Shown: positions 37,661-49,687 of the stretch, in pieces
Layout: each line of letters begins with the position of its first letter
Numbering within the stretch: position 1 is the first letter of the stretch
NCBI RefSeq assembly: GCF_032854445.1
Contig: NC_088302.1
Coordinates: 32,831,979-32,895,978 of the forward strand
DNA length: 64,000 nt
DNA from: Liolophura sinensis
Lineage: Eukaryota; Mollusca; Polyplacophora; Chitonida; Chitonidae
Direction of reading: 5' to 3'
The notes under the pieces: generated by a model
The model's input: only the letters and a program-made list of their open reading frames with translations
The model's database searches: none
Told to the model about the DNA's origin: nothing
Made by a program: the position numbers and the translations under genes

Positions 37661-40600
37661 GCAATAAAAAATGTTCTTTAGGTTAGACTAGATTATCTGT
37701 AAATCGCACTGGTTTTCCACTCTAACTTTTCGTGGTTCTTGATGAAAATAATCTGTCGACAGCGTTCAATCGACCATCTGAGCAGTCTTGCTTTCGAGGA
37801 AAACCACTTGTTTACAAGCCTGTACATGGGAAGGTGAGTCATTATCTTGGTAAAGCAATGAGATGACTGTCATCGTATGTATAAGAGCCATAACCTTGGC
37901 CTTAAATCATGATCAAGTAAACCATTTAATCAAATTATTTAACTGATGAGCAAAATTGTACTTACGTTTATGGAAACCAGAGTGCTCACCCGCTGCATGC
38001 ACATTACATTGCAAAATTTCTGAGTTAAAGCCGCAGCAAAATCTGTGAGAGTTGGATCCAGCCTTCGATTGACCTCATATGACAGGGGCTGAGAACAAAG
38101 GCTAGATCATCGCTTTGTATGACAATAGGCCGGTCAGTATCCCATGCACATCACTGTAAGGATTATGTGCCGCGTACAACAACAACGAAGCAATACGCAT
38201 ATTACATAAGATAATAGGTACAGTAATTAACTGTATCAGTTATTATGGTGATTCTTTATCATTGTATATGCATGTACACCTACGCGAGACATGTATTTTC
38301 TCCCAGGCAAAAAACGACTGTTTGACGCATTTTACGACAAAACCACCCGTGACATGTACATTGTACTTTAAAATGACATTCTCTATGATGGTCGAGTGAA
38401 CTTGTTTTAAATAGAATGCAGGAAAAGATGACGCGCTAATTCGGCGCGTATATTACTGTTCACTTGTTTTATGTTTTGTTTCAGCCGTGTGATTGTAGGC
38501 ACACCTGTACAGACGTTAAAATCCACCGAGGACAAATTGACTTAGTGAGACGGGTTTTGTTTGTCTCCATTTTTGCTAATAGGTGTATGAATATTTGCCT
38601 CCGGCACCCATTATTCACATTATGCTCGAGCTCATTACCATCTCTTTCTTATATCAATATTCATGTTCCGGTCGCAGAAAATTGGATGCAAATAAAAGGA
38701 AGATAATACAGGGGTTCGGGGGAAAGGGGTTGGAATGTTCTAATCCCCCCTAGAAGCGATAAAGATACTATTCAGTGAGATAAGAACCACACTTGATAGA
38801 TGACGTGAAAAACTCATTGAATAAATCATAAACTCTTCCGTAATTTCGCTCCTGTATTAACATGACTGATGGCACGATCAAGTTAATGGGTTTATGATTT
38901 CGACAGTCGCAGGCGATACAGTTTGACGGGACCCTGTTTTATCTGGTGGTATAAACCCCGGCTTAGATTCTCCGTTTTATGCCCCTCGTTTTGTTGCGTA
39001 ACTGAGTCTTGATCGTTTCCTGTGAGAAGCTCACATGCACCCACAACAGCTACTTCCACGTTTCATTCAACGCTTTAGTGTATGAGAGATTGGTAAATCA
39101 AGACCCACCCCACTCCTTCTCAATAGCCGTATCCCCCCACTCCCGTGACTTCACGATAGCCCCCTCTCCACCCTCGTCCCCTGTTGCAGATAGCAGGAGT
39201 TCTTGAACGCCGCGAAACGAATTATGTCATTTTACACAGCTGCGTGTTGAATTATGTATTGGAAAAGACCGTCTCTAAATTATCACAAATATCACATATA
39301 ACGCCGAATAAATGAATAAACCCTTGTTTGAAAGACAACTGTCTTTTCGCCTTCGTTATTCCACAGTGCTATTTCTGAATTTTCCGTCTGAATTAGTCAT
39401 GAAATTGTCCGTTTTATCGACGCTATAATACGTCTTCGCCAGAAAACAATGGTAAATTGGTGGATTTAAGTCTTGCTTCCTGCATAATACAAAGGGAAGG
39501 CAGGCCAAATGAGTTGAACGCATTTCGTTGATTGAGGCGTCCCCCTGTAAGCTTCGCATCAAAGTGGAGAGAGTCTCAGCGCGAGCCCGAAAGTGAATAT
39601 GTAGACACTGAAGAACACGCTGAACAAAGTCGGCAAGTTCTTGTTGACATGCGCTGATTCTTCGTTTAGTTCCGCTAAGGCGGAGAAGATGTTAAGCCGT
39701 AAAAATCAAACAGCAAACACTTCCCAAGTAAAAGCCACTGTCTGTTTTCTACCTGCGTTGCATTTTGCCATACAAGCCTGGGGACTGGCTGAATTCGGAT
39801 TATTGTTGGAAGGGGGAAACCCTGAAGTGGCTTGTTTTGTGGGGCAAGATGTGAGACTCCAAACACAAGCATTTCATCAAACTGACAGGGATGGGTTCGT
39901 TCGGTCGATTGAACATTTCCAGCATGCCCCCCGTTTACAATATCAACGGCGAGAAGATTTCAGGAAGCACACCGTCCCGGTTCCGATTCTCTGTTGGATT
40001 TTTCCCAGCATGGTTATCTGGTCCTGTTGATTACTGTCAAACAGTCAAATATTGACCCGTACCGCCCAGGCTGGCATGGCCAAAGCTGGTAATGGACTGG
40101 TATCGGCGCTGCGGTTCTATAGTACACATAACACCCAGCCACCTCTTACACTGTAACACGAACTATTGGTATCTCAGAAACCAATAAACAAAATGAATAG
40201 ATCTGACCGACAGGGAACGTAACATCCTATTGGTGATAGCTCAGCTCAAACCATTATTAATTTTCAACTAACTAGACAGCGTTTTAAGCCATAAACACCC
40301 AATGATCTTTCTACAAGCTTCGCTCGTATACGTGAATCGATTTATTTCACGTAAGAGAACTTTCGCGCTTGTATTATTGCTCTGCTATGTATGTAACCAC
40401 AGAGCACGAAGAACAACGTGTTTTAATTGGATGTAGGCTTTTGATAATAATTCTTTTATTTTAATAAAACTATTTTAAACCTCAATATGAGACAATATAT
40501 ATGATGATAATATTACAAAATATAAAAAAAAAACGAATCTTTGAAAATTCCCCATTTTAAACAGCTTCATTATTTGTACATAAATATGTCAGTCTGTATA

Positions 40601-43600
40601 CGTTTAGTGTAAGGCATTAATCATTCATTCATTCAATCAAACTATCTGACATTATGCCTTTAATGGCAGTTTACATCTATTCTGTAATCTCGATTTCCCT
40701 CTGATAATCGTGGTACTTACACCCCTGAGTCCGCATGGTGTGTTTGTTAGTTTCGAGAACTATACCGACATATGAGTGTCCTTGAGGCTGCAACCCTCTG
40801 GCAGACCGGATGTGTCCTGGGTAACAACCTGATTGATTCTGTCTCAATTATCTCCTATCTTGACAGTTCACGCCGGTGTAAATATGATCTACCTGTGACC
40901 AGTCTGCTCCGCAAACACCCCCTTCACTGGCCGAAACCTAGAGGTCAACGCTTACTCACTTCTGATAGCTTATCACCTCCGGCAGAGATCGCAAAGCCTC
41001 AGAATTTATTGTCTATTTACATCTTTTCCTCTTATCTTGAGAAATAAATCTTAAAGTGGGCTTAAACCGATTTTCGTGCACATATTTGAAGCTGGGAAAA
41101 GACTCTAATTTTTTTTTTTTTACTCGCCAGTTGGAATCGGACGCAGAATGCTAACCCCATGTGTACACGGCGATAGGATGTTGTCATTAAATTCTTTGAG
41201 AAATGCGCGAGTAAAACGCCGCACTTTGTCACCGAAGCTTGTAAACAGAATCTCAAGTGGAAAATTTGAGTCTAACCCCGTCTACCCTACGTCTTTGTGG
41301 CTTTGTTAAAACGCGTGCAGAAGACTGGCCATTCGATAGGTCAAACTTGACCATCTGTGTAAAGAAAGCAGCGGAAATCAAACAAACTGAAGGTCAGTAT
41401 AACATTGACCAGCCATGCCCTACTACCCCAGGTCGTTCAACCCCCGGAGTCCAAACCCCCACCCTTGTTGCCCAGCTACTCCCTTTTGGGTTACAAGTTC
41501 CCAAGGGTCAGTCGGATGAGGAACCTCCCAGTGTTCATACCAGAGTCTGGCTGGCTTATACTTCTTGTTAGTGGGGTGGGAGGGGGGGACTGCCCGCCGG
41601 TTTCTTCCTGGGGACCTGACAACTACTGTTGAATCCGACTGACCTTTTGTTCCCCAGGCACTTTCTTTAGTGAAGCAAAGAGCAAACATTCCCTGGTGGA
41701 GATTTTGATAACACCCACATGTACACAGTGACAATGCTTTTCCGCAGCCATACGTGCGTCTGTCTGAAGAATGGACTGGCCGAATCGCGCAGCCTGCAAT
41801 GCCACCATCGATTTGTCCACCCCAATAAACGATGTTCTAAACAATATAATCAGGACGATGTCTTTTCGTCATGTCATAACATAAACAAAAGATTACCCAC
41901 TCGTGTTTATCCCATTTGTTATATATATTATAAGTTATAACTATATGTCCTACAAACTGCTTACCCAATATCTCTTTCTGCAAGCCTATATACACATATA
42001 TGTACATATACATACCTATTAAGGCCGAGATGCTTACTATTTAGTAGTAATCTGCTGATAAGAGAGATAATTGTCAGGTGATCGTAAGCAAAGCAATTTA
42101 TGGTATTTTTTTTCGTAATTTCCACGTTCGGCAAATGACATGCCGAAAGCATACAGTGTTCCATGTACTTTTTTTCTTGCAACAACTGACATGGATGAAG
42201 AAAGGAGAGAAATTAACGTCTTTAAGGTCTACGCATGTCCCTATTTAAAAACACGACGAGAAAACCAAACACGGTGTACGCGTGTTCTATTCTCTCCATG
42301 AAAATGTTGTGGCGATGCGGTCACTGGACTGTGAAGGGCTCTGCCAGTTCAGTGGGATATAATTAATTCGCCATCAAATTAAATTATATCGCTGAGCTAA
42401 AAACGAACAAAGGTAACATTGGATAGGTGGCATATAAGAGGTGACGGTGGAAACGTCTGTGTTTATTCAACGACAACGACGGCTGTCATCCGCGCGTGTA
42501 TAGTAGACTCAGCGTTGATCAGACGAGGTCGATAAGGTAATACCACGAGTAGTAGATTTCCGGCGGAAGTTGTCAGGTTAGCCACTACAGATAGTCCACT
42601 ATAGTTGACAAATGACTTCGACTGTCACACAGCTCCTTAGCGCACAGTCATCAGTGTGAAACCTGACGTGATGTCAGATATATAGGGGCTGCTAGCTATA
42701 AGGACGAGGTCAAACCTTTACACCACTGATTACGTATGTTCACGTATAACATGCATGCCATCTTCACCATTTCTTTTATGGCTCCCTGGTTTTACTTCTG
42801 ATTACTCGTCAACGTCGCGCGCCAATTAACGATGAATGGAATTCCTCCAAATGACGTAACATTGCGCCTCGGATGGTATGCGTCCGCCACGCCTGTCCAC
42901 GGCAGAGCGGAAATGGATGACAACAAGAGACAATGGTGAACAATTCAGCACGTAATTATAGGTCTATGTCCTACGCCATTGAGTGTAAATTACCGTGGTT
43001 GACACTACGCTATTATATACTTACTCTCTTTTGTATTTATCCAAAAGGTATATATCTTGACCAGTACATCGCCATTCAGATGTTCAGGGAAAAGAACTGA
43101 AATGTTTCACTCATGCGTAATTGTCTGACATCCGGTGTTAGGTTTCCGATCGTGGTAATTAAGGAACCCTTTCTCGTGTTAAGTCCTACTGGTCAGACTA
43201 GTGCGGCTTCGCATTATGCGGCCAGATGTTCGAATCCACCACTTGCATGCCTGTACATATATGATCAAATATTTTCGAAGGTTTGCCGAACACCTATATT
43301 GGGCTCCCAGTATTCTTCCCCTCTTCATAACGAACGCCAATTAAAAGCCGATAAAGAAATATGCAGAGCACTTGTGACCGTTTGAACTACCTTTGATGGT
43401 CTTATTTAACCGTGTGCAAGAAGACTAATAGACAAGAGGTGGGTTCGAACCAATGACGAGGTTCTTTAGGGTAAATGCAGGTAAATTCATGTTTTATTCA
43501 TTAATTCGCTTTTCTGCACATAAAGCAAGCCATACTATATATCATTTTGATCCATGTCCGCGATGTGGTTGCAGTATGGCTTTATAGAAACTTTGTTGTT

Positions 43601-43769
43601 TCAGAGGATGAATAGAAACAGACATAAACGGGCATAGTCTGACATGCTAAGTAACTATAAATCAACTTTTTAATCTGGAATTCTTTCCAAACCATGGGGT
43701 ACGCCATGTTAAAGTAAACGGGATAACGATGTCACAATAATCAAACGCCACTCTCACATGGCAAAACAT
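37661..43769. other. Intergenic stretch, no gene seen
   Basis: Scattered ORFs up to 129 codons (39641..40030) with no recognisable domain. A 12-bp inverted repeat (GGTCAGTCGGAT at about 41506, its complement at about 41633) encloses about 115 bp. A possible SINE head with GTTCGAATCC lies at 43228..43237 and a second B-box-like GGGTTCGAACC at 43441..43451, both plus strand. Confidence 0.5.
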
Positions 43770-43860
43770 GGTTTGATGACGTCAGCGGTTACAGCCGCCT
43801 TCTGAGGTTATAGAAACAACGTGCTACTGATTGGTTGAAATTAATAACATGGCGGCGCTT
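43770..43860 (+). promoter_or_regulatory. Candidate TATA-less promoter: CRE, inverted CCAAT box, YY1-like motif
   Basis: The palindromic CRE TGACGTCA is at 43777..43784, an inverted CCAAT box is near 43830, and ATGGCGGCG follows at 43849. The order and spacing resemble animal housekeeping promoters. There is no TATA box. Its relevance depends on whether the downstream first exon is real. Confidence 0.3.
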
Positions 43861-43939
43861 TGGATTTTCTCAATGTGCGGGATTTTGCTATTTTTGAACC
43901 CCGGTATTTCGGTTATACAACATCACAAAAATAAGAAAG
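43849..43939 (+). CDS. Candidate first coding exon of an unidentified secreted or membrane protein (partial)
   Basis: The ATG lies in a strong context (A at -3, G at +4). It starts MAALWIFSMCGILLFLNPGI, which looks like a signal peptide or signal anchor: a short N-region, then a hydrophobic core ending near a Gly/Ser. It continues SVIQHHKNKK up to a possible but weak donor AAAG|GTGTGG at 43939/43940. If unspliced, the frame runs to a TAA at 43996..43998 and would give 49 residues. Upstream are a perfect CRE (TGACGTCA, 43777..43784) and an inverted CCAAT box (ATTGG, 43830..43834). The start itself sits in AACATGGCGGC, a YY1-like motif seen in housekeeping promoters. I do not recognise the protein and could not place a second exon. 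It could be a chance ORF. Confidence 0.3.
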
Positions 43940-43998
43940 GTGTGGGATTCCTTATCGATGGATATATGTCTGGCATTCTGTTTTCTTTTAGACCATAA

Positions 43999-45425
43999 TT
44001 ATTCATTGACATGCACATACATTTCCTTGCTAGCAAATTAATTCTGTACCTTTGGAAAATGAAAAGCATTTAATCGGTCATATATGATTAGTGCATGAAT
44101 TAGAACCAATCGCCCAGTCTTTGATTAAGAGCCTCGTTTATAAGTATCTGGTATATTACAATGGCTGTAAGGAATTTGATATAAACAACTGTAACAGGGG
44201 CAGTGTAAAGCATATCCGCAAGCATACACAAATTTTGTATCGTCGTCTTCGTCATGTACAGGTAGGATATGATATCAGTTATTCTGGACATCAAAAAAAA
44301 TCGGCTCTGTCGACGATGAGCTGGTGCCTTGGCGTTATTGGCTTTAAACCGATCAGTCAACGTAGCCTAGGTTTAGATAGCTGTTTATTGGTCGGACATC
44401 GAAGGGGATATTTTCCGGTGTGAGCTTATCCTAGGCAACGTACTTATACAGCCTTTCATAATCCCCCCCCCCCCCCCCACCACATTAAAGACGTGTAACA
44501 CATCAGCCCATCGCCGCGCATGCGTACGCCGGTGTGATAACTTTGCATGACTGAGCTAATGTCCCCTGCTGAAGCCTTTATCTTCCAAGAAAACCGTAAT
44601 GCGGCTTATTGTGTACAACATCCGCTGTGTGTTCTACTTATTATTATATACGAACTCGATTACAGGTCGCAAGATCTCTGTATCCCTGGGTATTTTCATC
44701 GCGATTATGGAAAATCCCCGTTATTCCTCAGAAAGTAGATAACGGCAAATCCACATAACGTGAGCGATTTTTGATGAATAAATATTCTGTATATAAGAGC
44801 CAATAAGCCAGATAGTTGTTTTGAGTGTTGCGTCTGTAGGTATACACAGAACTTGTCATATGTGAGACGAACAAAAGTGCAACTATTGTACAACATTACA
44901 AATTATTTTCCTATAAGATTCAGCCAGTAGTCGCTTACAATGCTTGAATGTATCCACGTAGGTTTGTTTGCCCCGCAGAGCAGAAATCCCGGTTATGCGC
45001 ACTCAAAACAGCTGTCTCGCTTGTTCAAACGGTACACGTCTAATTCTTCGTGTTACGCTACACAAACTTTTTTGTCAGTACATATTTAATTATGCGTACA
45101 ATACACTGAACTCAATTGCTGCAGGATTTGAAATAATTTATTCAATTCCTTTTATGACACTTGTCAAATTGATTGTTGCACTATCCCCGTAGGTTAAGAA
45201 CTTGATGACTTCAGCCTGATAGGAGACGAGAATAGTTTAAGAATGTATAGAGAAATGATAAAGTATCGCACACACGCTACAAAAAGTTATACATACATTT
45301 ACATGGTTAAGATTTTAAAAAAATTGTACATCACTGCAAAAGAATGCGATCGTGGGTATACGGTATCAGTTTGGTTACATTTCTATGTAACGGTTTAGTT
45401 GTTCCACAAGCTGTTTTATTAAATG
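43999..45425. other. Stretch downstream of the candidate first exon, no further exon found
   Basis: ORFs up to 110 codons, none recognised. A run of 16 C lies at 44463..44478. Confidence 0.5.
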
Positions 45426-45593
45426 TGGAGTCTAGCTCATGCTGGCTTCCTCTCCTGCAGTGCGTGGGAAGGTCTGACAGCAACCTGCGGATGGTCGTGG
45501 GTTTCACCCTGGCGGAACCTACCATAATGCTGGCCGCCGTCTTACAAATGAAATATTCTTTAGGAAGACATAAAACATCAGTCAAATAAGTAA
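45426..45593 (+). mobile_element. tRNA-derived SINE (outer copy of a nested pair)
   Basis: Sense copy: GAGTCTAGCTCATGCTGGCT (decayed B-box edge), CGTGGGAAGGTCTGACAGCA, GGATGGTCGTGGGTTTCACC, CATAATGCTGGCCGCCGTCT and ACATCAGTCAAATAAG. Its A-rich tail is interrupted by the next element and resumes after it. Confidence 0.85.
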
Positions 45594-45761
45594 GTTATTT
45601 ATTTATTTATTTATTTATAAGATTGGTGTTTTACGCTGTACTCAAGAAAATTTCACCTATACGACGGCGGCCAGCATTATAGTGGGTGGAAACCGGACAG
45701 AGCCCGAGGGAAACCCACGACCATCGGCAGATTGCTGTCAGACCTTCCCACGTATGGTCGA
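45594..45761 (-). mobile_element. tRNA-derived SINE inserted into the tail of its neighbour
   Basis: Antisense copy from the ATTTATTTATTTATT tail through GATTGGTGTTTTACGCTG, ACGGCGGCCAGCATTATAGT, GGGAAACCCACGACCATCGG and CCTTCCCACGTATGGTCG. The 5' head is missing. The flanks AGTCAAATAAGTAAG (45580) and AGTCAAATAAATAAGTAA (45762) look like a target duplication in the tail of the plus-strand SINE. Confidence 0.88.
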
Positions 45762-46076
45762 AGTCAAATAAATAAGTAAATAAATAAAAAAATCAAATAA
45801 ATAAACAAAAGGTGGAATTTATTTATTACTTCACTATTCATTCAAGCTTCAACAATCATGAGTTACATATTCGTGTATGGTTAGGAATGTAAGGTCTGGA
45901 CTCTGTTGTTTCGAGAACTTTGGAATTTTGTGAAACTTGCAGAAAATGACAACACAACATAAAAATTGCCATCATTTACTTTATACAGCTTTCTGAAGGT
46001 GTACCATAAACAAAACAGTAATCATATACCGACGGTAAATGACCCAAAATTTCGCCATCGACTATGTTGCACATCT

Positions 46077-46317
46077 TGCCTGATTTTTCATGTAAGGTTT
46101 GTTTGTAAGGGGGGATGACACCCCTCTCAAGTATGTGTTTTTCAGTAATAAACGTGTAATATAGGTCATTGATCGTATCTGTTTCAAACCGTAGGCCATC
46201 CATGGACTATGCTGCGTGTATTCACACAAATCACTATAGCAGCCTCATTGACAACAATCAGTGGATATCTCTGGAAGTAGCCTGCGAATTACATAGCAGA
46301 CCAAAGTCCGTCTAATG
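46077..46317 (+). repeat. Duplicated segment, copy 1
   Basis: Starts TGCCTGATTTTTCATGTAAG and ends AAAGTCCGTCTAATG. It is nearly identical to 47262..47533 apart from a 31-bp length difference in the middle. The following 155-bp part differs at only a few positions. Confidence 0.92.
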
Positions 46318-46770
46318 ATGAAAATGCATTTACATGTGGTATTTCAGCATAATAATGTATCAGATTGTTTTGGTGTATCAAAGGGATGGCTTGGGTGCAT
46401 AGAAACCCTTCAGTTGCGCAAAGCTTCTGGACAATTGTAACCGTAGATTGTTGTTAGTGAAACCGAATACGGCTGAACGACCTAGCCCGGTGAACGCGAG
46501 TAAAGAAAGATGGCTTTTAGATAAATATGTAGTGACAGTCGTTTGGACCAGTGATCACATATCCATATAGACATGTATTAATTACGCAGAGGGAGACATC
46601 TGATCTGAGATATAGCCGAGCTTGCGTATATGCCGGCCAGATAGAAGGCAAGGTCTACGTCCTGCCAAATGGCCGTTTCTCCGAGTTTATGGCTTTGTCA
46701 GTCTTCCGGTATGAATAATTAACTATAGATGCCTGAGTCGAGTTGGGGACGAAAACGGAAAAATTCCAGG

Positions 46771-47215
46771 GAATAGTCTCATGTATTGGGCGTGTGGAAG
46801 GAAACCTTGGAAATTGGTAAACTGGCAGAAGATCCGAAAAATCCCTTTTACACTGAAGTTGACAACATTCATTCTGACTCTCAGAAACTGTTCACTGTGG
46901 TTTAATGTTAATATATGGCTTTGACGAGATGTAGGATTTGTTTTAAGAAAATTGGTATTTTCGGTCGCCTTAATTTTCACCCAATTTCGAAGTAAACAGT
47001 TTCATGTATAGGGAGGGCTTATGGAAGGAAACCATGGAAACTGATGAAACTGGAAGATGACCGGAAAACACGTTATACCCTTACTTTACACTGAAGTTTA
47101 CATGTTCGTTCGCCCCTTACAGAAACAGTTCACTTTACAGTTTCAATGTCAACAAATACGGCTTCTATGACGTGTTGCAGGATCTGTTTAAAAATTTACC
47201 ATTTTAGGTTGCTTA
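46771..47215 (+). repeat. Diverged tandem duplication, period ~223 bp
   Basis: Copy 1 begins TCATGTATTGGGCGTGTGGA (46779) and copy 2 TCATGTATAGGGAGGGCTTA (47002). Both continue GGAAGGAAACC, TTTACACTGAAGTT, CAGAAAC and GTTCACT. The two are clearly homologous but much more diverged than the 46.1/47.3 kb pair that surrounds them. Confidence 0.75.
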
Positions 47216-47261
47216 CTGAATACAGTTCTATCTAAACCATAACGAGGACCAAGCCTTTGTT

Positions 47262-47533
47262 TGCCTGATTTTTCATGTAAGGTTTGTTTGTAAGGGGAGA
47301 TGACATCCCTCTCAAATATGTATTTTTCAGTAATAAACGTAATATTTATTTTTTTTACACTTTTATGGGCCAAAGTTTAGGTCATTGATCGTATCTGTTT
47401 CAAACCGTAGGCCATCCATGGACTATGCTGCGTGTATTCACACAAATCACTATAACAGCCTTATTGACAACAGTCAGTGGATATCTCTGGAAGTAGTCTG
47501 CGAATTACATAGCAGACCAAAGTCCGTCTAATG
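47262..47533 (+). repeat. Duplicated segment, copy 2, with internal 31-bp length difference
   Basis: Second copy of the segment at 46077..46317. Between AATAAACGT and AGGTCATTGATCG it has a T-rich 38-bp stretch where copy 1 has 7 bp. Minus-strand ORFs across both copies share a peptide ending YKQTLHEKSGK, but most nucleotide differences there change the amino acid, arguing against a conserved protein. Confidence 0.92.
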
Positions 47534-49043
47534 TTTCATGTAGAACTGATGTAACTTTTATTTAGTTTGCTTGCTTATGATTTATTTTCAAAATTATATT
47601 CATATCGAGGTGACATCTCCTTGTGTATGGTATTAAATCATATCTGTTTTTTTTTTTGTTCTGCGATACTCGGGGAACTCCGTGTCGAAAATACCAGACG
47701 TGACAAGCCAGTCTGTCACAGTTTACTTACACCATAACGTATCAATACTTAGTTGAGTACTTGAAACACAAAAAAGGTAAAATAGCCAAATCAGTGGTAA
47801 ATATCATTTTAACGTCAGTTATTGCTGCGACGTACATGTATATGAATTCAACAGTGTTTGTTCTTTACTACGAATGACGCCTCGCTCATTTATATTTCCG
47901 GCGTATCCAGTGACTGAGTAACCATGTAACTAATTGTGTGCTCATCTATACGCTCTTGTATATGCACTGTACGTTAATGGTAACTGTTGTAAAATGCTCC
48001 TCTTCTGCTTGCAGTTTTAACAAGAAACCTGCCTGCTTTTTTACGTTTAGCTGGCTCATGCTGAAAATCAGATGGTTTTAACAGGCGGGTGTCTTTCAAT
48101 GAAAAGCTGTATTAGACCAGTCTCACCGGAAGTTAATAAATAACCCGAAGGAAAACCACAAACTGATACACCGAGTAACCTCTTATACGGGGAGACCGAT
48201 CTCACATCCGGACAGGTTTCCCGAACATTCCATCACCTTATTTCTTCATTTTAAACTCACCCACCACAGTGCTACGTGTTACTACATACGAACTGTACTG
48301 TATATATACCGCGCTGACCAGTAGCTGAGGCACTACATATGTCTCTAGTCCTGAGCCCAGTTGTTCAAAACTGGTTTAAGACTTAGTATTGGATTTATCT
48401 ATAAGGCAAGTGTTCAATTTTGCAATAAGCCTAACAAAAATTGTGTAAAATTATATTAAATATGAACAAATACTGCAGCTGTTATATACTTTGACTATGG
48501 AGAACTGCATAGGTTGCAGAGTTAGGCTAAAAATTTAATTGTATACTAATACGAGTATTAACTAATACACTTTCAAAAAAGTGGGCGCGGGATAGTCCTA
48601 TAATACGTCATAACCGGATCTCCCAAATCATACCGTTGCCAAATAAATTACGCGTTATAATACCGGTACACGAAAAACAGGCAACACCGTGAGCCAGAGC
48701 AATGTACAGTGGATTTATAGCCACTCTCGAGGCTGCTTTGTAAAACTGCCACCCACGCAAACCTTAGTGCGTCTCAAATTATACACTTTATTACAGTATA
48801 TAGAGCTAGTGGCTTTCAGAAACATGCGTAGTAGGCATAAACCACAAGTATAGAGGTTAAACCATTCAGTTCTCGACTCGCGTACCTCAGAGGGCACAAT
48901 AGCATTTAACATGTTTAAATCATGGACTTGTGTTTGTTTGCTTTTTTTTAAGGTTGAAATATGTTTTGGTGTGTGGCCTTTTACAGGAAATACCACCAAT
49001 ATTTTTTGCAGTACTAACTATTCTTGTGAAATGTTAAAAATGT
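47534..49043. other. Intergenic stretch, no gene seen
   Basis: AT-rich, with ORFs of 94 codons or fewer and no recognised element. A poly-T tract lies near 47649. Confidence 0.55.
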
Positions 49044-49200
49044 GCCGTACGTGGGAAGGTCCTCAGCAACCTGCGGATGTTCGTGGGTTTCCCCCTGACT
49101 CTGCCCGGTTTCCTCCCACCACCATGCTGGCCGCCGTCGTATAAGTGAAATATTCTTGGGTACGGCGTAAATCACCAATCAAATAAATAAATAAATAAAT
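49044..49200 (+). mobile_element. tRNA-derived SINE, head missing
   Basis: Sense copy: GCCGTACGTGGGAAGGTC, CAGCAACCTGCGGATGTTCG, CTCTGCCCGGTTTCCTCCCA, GCTGGCCGCCGTCGTATAAG, GAAATATTCTTGGGTACGGC, ending ATCACCAATC and an AAATA-type tail of five repeats. One of the best-preserved 3' ends in the window. Confidence 0.92.
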
Positions 49201-49595
49201 TCTCGTATCGAACGTATGTACGCACGCATGTTGTTCGATCTTTCAAACGTGCACGCTTGCACAAATGTATATGTCTATTGCATACAGCAATTCACATTTT
49301 ACAGCTCCAGTATACCCTAAGTATTTTGCATGTGCAATCGTGCAATCTAAACTGTTTCTAATGATGAGAAAGAAATTTGTAATTTGTTATTTCATGAACC
49401 TGGAGTGCGTCGTTGTGTCGTGTGTCATATAGCAAGGCGTGGTGGACCAACTATGAGAACAAAATGTTCAAGTTGGGATAGGTTCTACAGAGAAATAGTC
49501 CCTGCTGTGAGGAAATATTTGTGGTGGAAGAAACCCTGCCGAGAAACCCGTTTTATGCTATAGTGATCGCCGTGCCGAAAAGCTTCAACCGTTTC

Positions 49596-49662
49596 GGTGA
49601 ACTAATGGTTAAAGCGTCTGTCCCCTTGATTGGCGGAAGACCCAGCTGGGATCAAAATGGTA
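49596..49662 (+). mobile_element. tRNA-like SINE head, decayed
   Basis: GGTGAACTAATGGTTAAAGC resembles an A-box region and CAGCTGGGATCAAAATGG a decayed B box at tRNA-like spacing. No body or tail of the main SINE follows; the 53-bp satellite begins instead. Confidence 0.35.
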
Positions 49663-49687
49663 TTTGTTAACGCCGGTAATGCAGCCA

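Noticed and set aside
45976-47373. Shared minus-strand peptide in the 46.1 and 47.3 kb duplicates as a conserved protein
   Set aside because: Most base differences between copies change the amino acid and the frames end differently, as expected for non-coding duplicates.
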